Source: an uncultured Clostridia bacterium (GTDB lineage: Bacteria; Bacillota; Clostridia; Christensenellales; Borkfalkiaceae). From it: a DNA stretch of 43,514 nucleotides. The notes under the pieces were generated by a model. It worked only from the letters and a program-made list of their open reading frames with translations. It did no database searches and was not told the origin of the DNA. Of this stretch, positions 26,701 to 32,903 are shown one piece after another (the first letter of the stretch is position 1; every line of letters starts with the position of its first letter). The stretch covers positions 1-43,514 of the forward strand of contig CAKQRD010000014.1 of assembly GCA_934271275.1 (NCBI GenBank). The letters are read 5' to 3'. Made by a program: the position numbers and the translations under genes.

Positions 26701-27306
26701 TTTCGCCTCGAAGCCGGCAAGATACTTCGGCGAAAGGTATATATAATCGGAAAGTTTTACGAAAACGTCGGTATCCGCGTTTATGGCCGCTTCAAAATCG
26801 AACTCTTTATCGAATTCAGGCGAAGTATAATAGCCGAGTACCTTATACCCGCCGAATCTGTCGTCGCATTCGGACGCAGTCAAACCCTGTTCTATTGTCG
26901 CGATATAAGTCGCTTCCCCGTCGCCCGCTTTGTAAAAACGCACTTTGTATTGCTTGTGAGAACCCCACTTCGCATAAAGAGTCACGTCGCTCTCTACGGA
27001 ATCGAAAGAGAAATCCCATTTGCTGTCTTCGGAGTAATTTTTTTCCGAATACCAACCCTCTATCTCGTAATTGTCGGGATTGTCGCCCGTAACGTAAATT
27101 TTAGGCTCGTCTATACGCGTACCCGCCTTTACCTTTCTCGGCAAAGCCGTGGTCGTCTGCAGGTCGGTACACAAATCGAAGGTGACCGTATAAGTTTTAT
27201 CTTCGGTTTTCCCGTCGTCTTTTTTGCAACCGACCGCAGCAAAAAGCGAGCAGGCGCAAATAACCGAAAGGCATGCGAATAAAATTCCGCGCAACTTACT
27301 TCCCAT
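23731..27306 (-). CDS. Large modular surface lipoprotein with four carbohydrate-binding-like modules, 1191 aa
   Basis: A signal peptide with lipobox AAVGC (Cys27) and a KKDDGKTED tether anchor it to the membrane. Seven InlB-like linker repeats follow the pattern '(V/Y)xFY(V/A)G...GYY.DxxFxxxFDxxxxITADTxVYVKLSD'; three lie in tandem in the middle (about 595-785). Between them are four beta modules at about 188-352, 411-585, 790-958 and 1019-1191. They share YMYFNGAMLDGF, ATKTLNEDGTLTLKGNNG, IYKKGLNLDLNGGN and IKGFRIGxNGG. The last two are near-identical through a 461-bp DNA repeat. I infer an extended, multivalent glycan-binding rod at the cell surface. The start has AGGAGG 8 nt upstream. No catalytic domain is visible. 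Homologous recombination between its repeats should change module number easily. Confidence 0.83.
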   Translation of the reverse strand: MGSKLRGILFACLSVICACSLFAAVGCKKDDGKTEDKTYTVTFDLCTDLQTTTALPRKVKAGTRIDEPKIYVTGDNPDNYEIEGWYSEKNYSEDSKWDFSFDSVESDVTLYAKWGSHKQYKVRFYKAGDGEATYIATIEQGLTASECDDRFGGYKVLGYYTSPEFDKEFDFEAAINADTDVFVKLSDYIYLSPKYLAGFEAKNNASCKLAADGSTVEITYETKDSFIYQKGLNLALNGRELLEIIYKLEGGDRADIYWYASDGEGKPVAGFSDFNEVTKSIGAKSFFTEITTDEDGWTHAVYDLTKPRGYADGKIGQLTDVAVLNGIRLDISGGSFPAKFIVKSVQGQKKPELLGNPVEFYVDGELKSTIGVANGEKAQKPADEELVLGRQIVGYYTDEAFTSEFDFNTPITEATVLYAKTSDYMYFNGAMLDGFTPMSGATKTLNDDGTLSLKGNNGSFIHRKGLAIDINDGNCIEMKVKAVDFKVYLYLFGTYTLDGAGRESTDYGQENTLYRGLATQGWTVSEPDAEGYVIMKFDLAYTKNGESAQGVKYNVIKGFRIDIAEGADKELVIEYVKSTAGSEVPEPKKYAVNYYVGTELKHTESVAEGSKPSRVSDDTFVIDGRTVAGYYKDSTFTEAFDFNAAITADTNVYVKLSDKVYPVYTVNFYVGTEIKYTEKVTEGGKITEVTDDKFEEGGRKVLGYYKDAAFSERFDLNSAITADTKVYVRLSDAFTVNYYAGETLIYSESVSDGDLPNGVPEEKLSFYGRELLGFFADEALTEEFDFNASVTANTSVYVKISDYMYFNGAMLDGFNAAAGATKTLNEDGTLTLKGNNGAFIYKKEFNLDLNGGNYITIKAKSDIKLGGFFDFYIFGEYTSDGVSAESTDFGQPNTRYRARTEDGCVIGETDANGYRTYTFRLSDPIGATGKIEYKTIKGFRIGLNGGNEENNLVIEYVKSLKLVSLEYYYGTELIKAEGLAAGEYAKAISDGNVMFGREVVGYYTDAALTNAFDIANTAITEDTKLYIKTSDYLYFNGAMLDGFNAAAGATKTLNEDGTLTLKGNNGAFIYKKGLNLDLNGGNCIEIKVKSDIKLGGFFDFYIFGEYTSDGAIAESTDYGQPNTRYRARTEDGCVIGEADANGYRTYTFRLSAPLNATGKIEYKTIKGFRIGINGGNEENNLVIEYVKSVKV
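23744..24204. repeat. 461-bp direct repeat, copy 1 (last module of the 1191-aa protein)
   Basis: It aligns without gaps to 24431-24891 at a constant offset of 687 bp, with scattered substitutions only. Confidence 0.92.
24194..24311. repeat. About 118-bp near-identical segment shared with 21056-21173
   Basis: The offset of 3138 bp is constant over the segment; one difference was seen (GTCGG versus GTTGG). Confidence 0.9.
24431..24891. repeat. 461-bp direct repeat, copy 2 (third module of the 1191-aa protein)
   Basis: Partner of 23744-24204. Both copies encode one whole binding module in frame. Confidence 0.92.
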
Positions 27307-27381
27307 AATTTTTCCTCCTTTATTATGACGAAAGCGTTTTTTTATTTAATATAATACTGCGCCCGATTCCCGAGCCGTTTT

Positions 27382-28506
27382 TTATTTTACGAGCATTATT
27401 TTTCTTACGTTAAAAATTTCCGTTTCCGTTACGCCGTTATCTTTCAAAAAATTCTCTATGCCGCGTTTAAGATCCGGCTCTTCTCCGCTTTTTTTCGAGT
27501 ATTGCATAAAGTATTCGTTAAGTCTGTAGAGTCTTCCCAAAACGTCCTTCTTCACGTCTTTGTCGGGCTTAAAGTCCAGACACCCGGCAACCGAAAAGAA
27601 AGATATTTCGTAATCCGTTGCAAGATCCCCGAACTCTACGCCGAGAAGTCCGTTAAGAACGAAAGCAAGCGTTCCCGTTCTGTCGCGACCTATCTGACAA
27701 TGAAAGTATACGGGGTAATTTTTCTCGTCCGCGAAAACCTTTATCGCCCGAATCAACGCCTCGCGATATTCGGAGTTCACTAACCCCCTCTCCCCGTCGA
27801 CGTAGTTCGCGCTCCCGCAATCGGGCAAATCGACGTAGGTAACGTCCGATAAAATCTTTTTTCTGCTTTTTGCCTCGCGCAGATCTATAACCGTTTTTAT
27901 TCCGAACTCTTTCAGTCTTGCAACGGCGGCTTCTCCCGCGGAATCCGGATTCGCTCCGCGATAAACCGCTTTCTGTCTTACGAAAGAATCCCCCGCCGCG
28001 TATCCGCCGATATCTCTCGTATTAGATACGCCTTCGACAAATACCGTACGCGGTTCTCTTTTCGTCGTAAAAGTGTAAACTCCGCTTGCGAATTTACCGT
28101 CCGAAGACTTTACCCGCAGATAATATTTCGTTCCGACGGTAAGATCGTTAAGTTTTACGGTCGGCTCGTCGGTTACCTTTTCCGCATATACCGAAAAGTC
28201 CTCTCTTTCGGATACCCGAACGACGTAACTCTCCGCCCCGCAATCGTTCCAGACCACCGAAACGGGTTCGGGATAGTACGACTCTTTTGAAGAAGCCGAA
28301 ACGTCGGCGGAGGAGCCGATCATGTAATTTTTCAAAAACGCCGAAACGGTTTTATTGTTCAGCGACACGCTCGCGCCGTTTGCCGGCAGAGCGATTTGTA
28401 TGGTTTCCGTGCCGTCATTCCTTTCGGAGGGGGTGTCCGCAGAGCAGGCGCATAAAGCAATACACGTAAAGATTGCGGATAACGTTAAAATCATTATTCT
28501 TTTCAT
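27382..28506 (-). CDS. Secreted tyrosine/serine phosphatase-like lipoprotein with N-terminal Fn3-like domain
   Basis: A 374-aa lipoprotein (lipobox ALCAC, Cys21). Residues about 75-150 look like a fibronectin type III domain (VSVVWNDCGAESYVVRVSE, GTKYYLRVKSSDGKFASGVYTFTT). Residues 155-374 are a Y_phosphatase3/DSP-like phosphatase with the family opening GVSNTRDIGGY (159-169), VIDLRE and the P-loop HCQIGRDRTG with catalytic Cys270 and Arg276. The general-acid region around DLPDCGSANYVDG is present. It is the first gene after the divergent promoter and precedes the surface-protein genes. An extracellular phosphatase could remove phosphate from glycans or act on surface proteins; substrate unknown. 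A 75-bp gap to the next gene may hold a second promoter. Confidence 0.83.
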   Translation of the reverse strand: MKRIMILTLSAIFTCIALCACSADTPSERNDGTETIQIALPANGASVSLNNKTVSAFLKNYMIGSSADVSASSKESYYPEPVSVVWNDCGAESYVVRVSEREDFSVYAEKVTDEPTVKLNDLTVGTKYYLRVKSSDGKFASGVYTFTTKREPRTVFVEGVSNTRDIGGYAAGDSFVRQKAVYRGANPDSAGEAAVARLKEFGIKTVIDLREAKSRKKILSDVTYVDLPDCGSANYVDGERGLVNSEYREALIRAIKVFADEKNYPVYFHCQIGRDRTGTLAFVLNGLLGVEFGDLATDYEISFFSVAGCLDFKPDKDVKKDVLGRLYRLNEYFMQYSKKSGEEPDLKRGIENFLKDNGVTETEIFNVRKIMLVK

Positions 28507-28536
28507 CCTGTATTTTTCCCCCTATTATTTGTTACT

Positions 28537-28565
28537 AATATACCATACCGCCCTCCTTTATTCAA
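28537..28565 (-). promoter_or_regulatory. Sigma-A promoter for the phosphatase gene and probably the whole glycan operon
   Basis: Minus-strand -35 TTGAAT (28565-28560), 17-nt spacer and -10 TATATT (28542-28537), followed by a short leader to the ATG at 28506. The downstream minus-strand genes are closely spaced to the left edge of the window. Confidence 0.7.
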
Positions 28566-28713
28566 TATCGTTTGTTAATAACTGTATAACAAAAATTAAC
28601 ATCTTTAAATAAAGTCGGTTTGTCGCATTGTTACGTTTTTTAACCTTTAACGATTTTTATCTTTTGTTTTTCAGCCGAATATACGCCGTTTTTACGGTTT
28701 TTTAATTTTTTTA

Positions 28714-28742
28714 TTGACATTTATTAGCTTTTAGCTTATTAT
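28714..28742 (+). promoter_or_regulatory. Sigma-A promoter for the AraC-family regulator
   Basis: -35 TTGACA (28714-28719), 17-nt spacer and -10 TATTAT (28737-28742). The spacer contains a tandem TTAGCTT TTAGCTT direct repeat that could be a regulator half-site pair. The region from 28507 to 28809 otherwise holds no gene. Confidence 0.7.
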
Positions 28743-28809
28743 ATTTTATTATACAGGAAAGTTAAATCATTTCTTAAAGTTTACCTTTATGCGGGAGGAC
28801 GAAAAAGTT

Positions 28810-29766
28810 ATGAAAAATACCGACAGGAATCTGAAAAAAACCGTTCTGAAAGATTATTTCGATAAAGGAATGGATAAAAATTCTATTGCGGAACACTATC
28901 TCGTCGGCACGGATACGATAGATTTCTGGATAAAAGAATACGAAAACGAAAATAAACTTTCAAAAAGAAGAAAAAACCTTAACGCGTCTACGATTTATCA
29001 GTCGGAAGCGGATAACGAATTTCACTTATTCTTAAAAAAAGAACCTATTCTTCTCGATATGCCGCACTATCACGAAAGCATAGAAATTATTCTTTTTCTC
29101 AAAGGCTCCGCCACCGCGCACATCGGCGATACGACCTATAAAGTAAGCGAGGGCGAAATCTGTTGCGTAGATAAGTTTCAGAATCATTTTTACAACGCTC
29201 AATCCCGCGATTTACAGGTGCTTTGCCTCGTTATGGGGCACGGCTTCACCCACCATTACAGACACCACTTTAAAAACCTTACGCCGCCGCCCGTTATGCG
29301 CGACAAAAAAATAAACGAAAAAATCATAGCCATAGTACAGTCCTGGCTCGACAACAAAGAGAAAACTTTTTTGTATAATTGCGCGCAGGCAAACCTCGTG
29401 CTCGACGCCATATCCAGGTCTTACGAACTGAACGATTCTTCAAAAAAGACCTCAGACGTTATCGCGTTGCAATTTATAGACTATATAGAAAATAATTACC
29501 GCTCGAATATTTCGTTATCGACCATGGCTAAACAGTTCGGATACAGCAAGGTGTACGTCAGCAAACTTTTTAATAAGTCGGTCGGACAGCACTTTAACGC
29601 ATTTTTAAACGCCGTAAGAATTCAAAAAGCCGTAGAAATGATAAATTCAAAAGATCGCGGAGAAAAAACGGTTACTTCGATAATTTACGAATGCGGGTTC
29701 GATAACCCCGTAACTTTTTACAGAAACTACAAAAAGAATAAAAACAAACCTCTGCACGGAGAATAG
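28810..29766 (+). CDS. AraC-family transcriptional regulator with extra N-terminal helix-turn-helix and cupin sensor
   Basis: The ATG at 28810 is preferred over the in-frame ATG at 28789 because GGGAGGA (28793-28799) lies 10 nt before it (318 aa). Residues about 5-50 form a transposase/Mor-like HTH (LKDYFDKGMDKNSIAEHYLVGTDTIDFWIKEYE). A cupin sensor domain follows (HYHESIEIILFLKGSATAHIGD...GEICCVDKFQNHFY), and then a C-terminal AraC double HTH (ISLSTMAKQFGYSKVYVSKLFNKSVGQHF and TSIIYECGFDNPVTFYRNYKK). It is divergent from the glycan cluster and is its likely sugar-responsive activator (inference). The additional N-terminal HTH is not usual for this family. The gene ends in TAG, which confirms that TAG is used as a stop here. 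Confidence 0.88.
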   Translation: MKNTDRNLKKTVLKDYFDKGMDKNSIAEHYLVGTDTIDFWIKEYENENKLSKRRKNLNASTIYQSEADNEFHLFLKKEPILLDMPHYHESIEIILFLKGSATAHIGDTTYKVSEGEICCVDKFQNHFYNAQSRDLQVLCLVMGHGFTHHYRHHFKNLTPPPVMRDKKINEKIIAIVQSWLDNKEKTFLYNCAQANLVLDAISRSYELNDSSKKTSDVIALQFIDYIENNYRSNISLSTMAKQFGYSKVYVSKLFNKSVGQHFNAFLNAVRIQKAVEMINSKDRGEKTVTSIIYECGFDNPVTFYRNYKKNKNKPLHGE

Positions 29767-29809
29767 TTTAATCAAAACAGTATCAACGTCGCTGCTTTAT
29801 AGAAACGTC

Positions 29810-29825
29810 CTACCTACATAGGTAG
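29810..29825. repeat. Perfect 7-bp inverted repeat (CTACCTA-CA-TAGGTAG)
   Basis: Dyad 44 nt after the AraC stop. It could be a weak terminator or operator; only a short T-rich stretch follows. Confidence 0.5.
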
Positions 29826-29837
29826 TTTGTCGTTAAT

Positions 29838-29855
29838 GTCTCGGCAAATCGAGAC
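29838..29855. repeat. Inverted repeat GTCTCG-N6-CGAGAC
   Basis: A perfect 6-bp dyad. The same GTCTC/GAGAC arms recur in the larger hairpin at 29930-29962. Confidence 0.5.
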
Positions 29856-29929
29856 ACTCTAACTCGGTCATTTTCGGGGTAAAACAGGTGATTCTCCCCT
29901 ATTCCCCATTAAAAAGGTAAAAAAAATGC

Positions 29930-29962
29930 CGAATTCGTCTCTTTTTCGTCGAGACAAATTCG
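29930..29962. repeat. 12-bp hairpin with 9-nt loop in the AraC-ATPase intergenic region
   Basis: Arms CGAATTCGTCTC and GAGACAAATTCG pair with one wobble position. Together with the two dyads before it, this makes the 310-bp interval 29767-30075 unusually structured. I see no gene in this interval. Confidence 0.5.
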
Positions 29963-30075
29963 ACATCATCCGTGTCTGCGTTGCCCGAAATAGCTGTTTT
30001 TATCTGCGATTTCGAGTTGTTTATTTTCTGTTTTTTTGTTTTTTGCTCTTCGTTTTCGAACTGTTCAATTTCAGG

Positions 30076-30993
30076 TCAGACAAGCGATTTCAGATATTCT
30101 TCTACGTTCCTGTATTCGATTCCGTTCTCCAAAGTCGTATTCTCTCCGCGATAAATAACAACTTTTTTCGTAATTTTTCCGTATCTGAATTCCGTGCTTT
30201 TCAGTTTCTCCTCATCAATTAAATGCCTGTACTGCTCTTTCGCCTGTTCCTTGCTGTGCTTTACTTCGTAAATTTCACAAGTCGCATTCGCATTATCCGC
30301 GACAACCATATCGAATTCGCCAACGGCAAATTGAAGCTGAAAAACCTGCTTCTTCGGATTCGCAATCTTTGTTTCGAGCAACACGATGTCTTCCATCATT
30401 CTACCCTTTATATCGCTTAAAATCCGTTCGATAACAGCATTTCTTTCAGCTATCGAAAGTTCCTGAAACTCTCCGTCTTCAAGCAACGATTGCACTAGTT
30501 CTTTTGCTTGCGAATATCTCATTCCCGGCTGAGTAAAAACGGTTTTGAAGTTCTTTTCACTCCCGACGGGCAACGTTTGAATATCGATGTCCACGGTTAA
30601 ATCCAAAGCGTCGAGATACTCTTTAATTTCTCTTCTATGCTCTTCCGAAATCGTTACGGTCTGTTCTTCTCTGTTTCTGATTTCGAGCAGATTTTTAAGC
30701 CGCTTAGTAAATTCTTCTTTGTCGATTCTGTCAAGAATATCGTTCTGATTCTGCCTGTCGTTTCGCAAATTCTTTGCCGAAACGCCCAAATCGTGCGACA
30801 TAAAATCTTTCGTCAGAACGTCTAAAGTGAAACGATGGTTGACGTCTTCCACAACGCGGTTTATCGCACTCGTCAACTCGTTTTTCTCATACAAATCATA
30901 GAGCGCGCGAAAATGCCCGCCGCACTGATAACATTTAAGAGAATGCTGAATATTTTTGGCTATCGCACTACTCTGAAAAATCGGTAATGCTCT
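30076..30993 (-). pseudogene. C-terminal remnant of an AAA-type ATPase with PD-(D/E)xK-like nuclease domain
   Basis: The frame is open from 30993 and already reads as family sequence (KNIQHSLKCY, ALYDLYEKNELTSAINRVVEDVNHRF) before any start codon. The only convenient start is a TTG at 30894 without a good ribosome site (272 aa). The N-terminal P-loop ATPase half expected for this family is absent. The C-terminus keeps FAVGEFDMVV and EIYEVKHS, a D...ExK nuclease-like pair as in ATPases with a C-terminal DUF234/DUF4143-like domain. It is best read as a gene truncated at its 5' end, at the junction with a small lipoprotein ORF around 30970-30993. Confidence 0.68.
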
Positions 30994-31063
30994 TTATTTC
31001 TATGCCGCATCCGAATAAAGAAAAAGCCAAACAACAAACAATCACAGTGCTTAATGCTTTCAT
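30968..31063 (-). CDS. Short lipoprotein (31 aa), probably the truncated start of a larger gene
   Basis: A strong AGGAGG (31074-31079) lies 10 nt before the ATG. The peptide is a clear lipoprotein signal (MKALSTVIVCCLAFSLFGCG, lipobox LFGC with Cys19) followed by only twelve residues, and it ends in TAG at 30970-30968. The ORF overlaps the beginning of the ATPase remnant in another frame, so the two were joined by a deletion or insertion and the rest of the lipoprotein was lost. A genuine entericidin-like mini-lipoprotein is the alternative. Confidence 0.55.
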   Translation of the reverse strand: MKALSTVIVCCLAFSLFGCGIEIKSITDFSE

Positions 31064-31151
31064 AGTATTGAATCCTCCTGTTTTTAATTTTTTTAAACGG
31101 TTTATAAGTAAAAGTATTTCCGTTTATATCGTTATATTAGTTAAACAGCAA

Positions 31152-31188
31152 CAAAAAAGCGCAAGGGAAAAGTCATTTCTTTGCGCTT
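31152..31188 (-). terminator. Intrinsic terminator (minus strand)
   Basis: Arms AAGCGCAA (31157-31164) and TTGCGCTT (31181-31188) form an 8-bp stem. Read on the minus strand it is followed by a run of six T (continuing TTTTGTT). Confidence 0.55.
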
Positions 31189-31330
31189 ATAGTCTTATGT
31201 GTTTCATAGGCGGTTACCTCCCGTCGAGAGTTTTTGGTTTTCAAGTTTAAACGCATATGCGTACATAGTGCTTGCATATCGTACGAATATAATCGGGCGG
31301 TGATTTTTCCTTTTCCCCCGAAAAAGCCTT

Positions 31331-31354
31331 AATCGCGCTTACTCGCGCGCGATT
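31331..31354 (-). terminator. Possible terminator downstream of rubrerythrin
   Basis: A perfect 8-bp dyad AATCGCGC/GCGCGATT with an 8-nt loop. On the minus strand it is followed by AAGGCTTTTTC, a weak T-tract. Confidence 0.4.
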
Positions 31355-31448
31355 TCTCTCGTGCGGACTCAAGCTTTGAGTTTTCCGTCGTATATAAAGT
31401 GCCCGAACAATTACGGAACACGCCTTTATCTTTATTTACAGCCCCTTT

Positions 31449-32036
31449 TCAGTAATTTTCCGCTTGTACTTCGAAATAACTTTGCGGATGATTGCACGTC
31501 GGGCAAACCTCCGGCGCTTTCTCGCCTACGACTATATGACCGCAATTGCGGCATTCCCAAACCTTAACGGAACTCTTTTCAAACACCTGCGCCGTTTCAA
31601 TATTTTTAAGAAGCGCGCGATATCTTTCTTCGTGATGTTTTTCAATGGCTGCGACAAGGCGGAATTTTTGAGCAAGGTCCTTGAATCCCTCTTTTTCGGC
31701 TGTTTGGGCAAACCCCTCGTACATATCCGTCCATTCGTAGTTTTCACCCGCCGCCGCGGAGCAAAGATTTTCAGCGGTGTTTCCGATGCCGTTTAGCTCC
31801 TTAAACCAAAGTTTTGCATGCTCTTTTTCGTTTTCCGCCGTTTTAAGGAACAGTGCGGAAATCTGTTCATACCCTTCCTTTTTTGCAACGGATGCAAAAT
31901 ATGTATATTTATTCCGAGCCTGACTTTCGCCGGCAAATGCCGTTTCAAGATTCTTTTCCGTTTGAGTACCTGCGTACTTTGTTGCCTTAGGCTCGCAAGT
32001 CGTTGTGTTTTTTTCTGTTTGTTTGCAATTTGACAT
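31449..32036 (-). CDS. rbr: Rubrerythrin
   Basis: A 195-aa cytoplasmic peroxidase of anaerobes that reduces hydrogen peroxide with electrons from rubredoxin-type donors. Residues about 25-150 are the four-helix ferritin-like domain with di-iron ligands in AFAGESQARNKY, AENEKEHAKLW and AIEKHHEERY. The C-terminal rubredoxin-like domain has CRNCGH and CPTCNHPQ (four Cys for one iron) and ends in YFEVQAENY. Length is normal. It has a GGAGGT ribosome site and a consensus promoter with two dyads about 230 bp upstream. It borders a damaged msrA; both belong to oxidative-stress defence. Confidence 0.96.
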   Translation of the reverse strand: MSNCKQTEKNTTTCEPKATKYAGTQTEKNLETAFAGESQARNKYTYFASVAKKEGYEQISALFLKTAENEKEHAKLWFKELNGIGNTAENLCSAAAGENYEWTDMYEGFAQTAEKEGFKDLAQKFRLVAAIEKHHEERYRALLKNIETAQVFEKSSVKVWECRNCGHIVVGEKAPEVCPTCNHPQSYFEVQAENY

Positions 32037-32226
32037 ATATATACCTCCGTCAATTTTTTTATACCTTTTGCGCCATAAACAAAAAACGCATGGAAATAAA
32101 ATTTATTTCGATTGCGCTTAAACGATTATTCTCATAGGCAGGAACTTTCGTCTCTGTATCTGTCGATTTTTTATTGATAAACAGCGACCGTTTCGTCGTT
32201 TTTTAATCTTTAAGTTGAAATACGGC

Positions 32227-32262
32227 GAAGTTGTAAGCTCTTGCAAGCAAGCTTACAACTTC
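32227..32262. promoter_or_regulatory. Strong 12-bp dyad at the start of the rubrerythrin transcript
   Basis: Perfect arms GAAGTTGTAAGC and GCTTACAACTTC with a 12-nt loop that itself contains CTTGCAAG. It lies at or just after the predicted transcription start of the promoter at 32267-32295, so it may be a repressor operator or an RNA leader hairpin. Confidence 0.55.
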
Positions 32263-32266
32263 TTGT

Positions 32267-32295
32267 ATTATAACATACAAGCGGAAATTTGTCAA
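32267..32295 (-). promoter_or_regulatory. Consensus sigma-A promoter reading toward rubrerythrin
   Basis: Minus strand: perfect -35 TTGACA (32295-32290), 17-nt spacer and perfect -10 TATAAT (32272-32267). The -10 lies inside a second dyad, CTTGTAT-N6-ATACAAG. The -35 overlaps the premature TGA of the msrA remnant. Confidence 0.82.
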
Positions 32296-32486
32296 ATAAC
32301 GCCGTTCATGGATTGCATAAGCAGTTCTGTACCCCAAAAACAACCGCCCGCAAGATATATTACGCCCTCTTTTTCGTGCGAAAAATCCATTTTTTCAATC
32401 TCCTTCTTTTCTTTGTCCGGATTGCAGGCGACAAACGCCATGCTTGTCGCCAACGACAATATAAACGCAACAAAGACTTTTTTCAT
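32292..32486 (-). pseudogene. msrA: Truncated lipoprotein methionine sulfoxide reductase A
   Basis: 64 codons remain. A signal peptide with lipobox FVAC (Cys21) is followed by a charged spacer and the MsrA start GVIYLAGGCFWGTELLMQSMNGVI, with the catalytic Cys49 in GGCFWG. MsrA proteins need about 100-150 more residues after this point, so the product cannot be a full enzyme. The ribosome site AGGAGG is intact. It follows the rhodanese gene with an 18-bp gap and would be the last gene of the redox/two-component operon. The break coincides with the rubrerythrin promoter, which suggests that a rubrerythrin-bearing segment replaced the 3' part. Confidence 0.85.
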
Positions 32487-32504
32487 CTCTTGCCTCCTGA
32501 TTTT

Positions 32505-32903
32505 TTACTTGACCGTTCCGTACGGCCAGTCGTTTATCCCACCGAAGTCGTACACGTTTTTATATCCGAGCTCAACAAGCTTGTTTGCCGCTTCGCGACT
32601 TCGTCTGCCACTTCGACAATACAGAAGAACGGTGGCGTTTTTATCGGGCAAATCCGACGGCATTTCCTTGCCGATGGTTTCATTAGGAATCAGAATCGCA
32701 CCTTTAATATGCCCTTCGTTATATTCGCTTTTTGTGCGCACGTCTACGATGACGACTTCTTTTTCGTTCATCATCGCGTACGCTTCCGCCGCCGTTATTT
32801 TGTGATATTTCGCCGTGTTTTCACCGTTATGTTTTTTATCGCCGCAGCTTGCGAAAAGAAAAACGCACGCCAATACAAATGTTATAACAATGGCTCTTTT
32901 CAT
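32505..32903 (-). CDS. Rhodanese-like lipoprotein
   Basis: A 132-aa lipoprotein (lipobox LFASC, Cys20) with a single rhodanese domain: ITAAEAYAMM, VIVDVRTKSEYNEGHIKGAI, and the active-site loop LLYCRSGRRS with Cys96. Members of this family transfer sulfane sulfur or act in thiol redox chemistry; outside the membrane its partner may be the TlpA/MsrA proteins encoded nearby (inference). It overlaps the histidine kinase gene by ATGA, so its expression is linked to the two-component system. Confidence 0.88.
   Translation of the reverse strand: MKRAIVITFVLACVFLFASCGDKKHNGENTAKYHKITAAEAYAMMNEKEVVIVDVRTKSEYNEGHIKGAILIPNETIGKEMPSDLPDKNATVLLYCRSGRRSREAANKLVELGYKNVYDFGGINDWPYGTVK

Larger units (their letters stand above)
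31064..31448. other. Intergenic region without a clear gene; contains a leader-like mini-ORF and hairpins
   Basis: Between the short lipoprotein and rubrerythrin I see no convincing gene. On the minus strand a GGGAGGT ribosome site precedes a six-codon ORF MKHIRL (31207-31187), which runs straight into a hairpin followed by T6. A second dyad lies at 31331-31354. The layout resembles an attenuator, but the evidence is thin. Confidence 0.4.
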
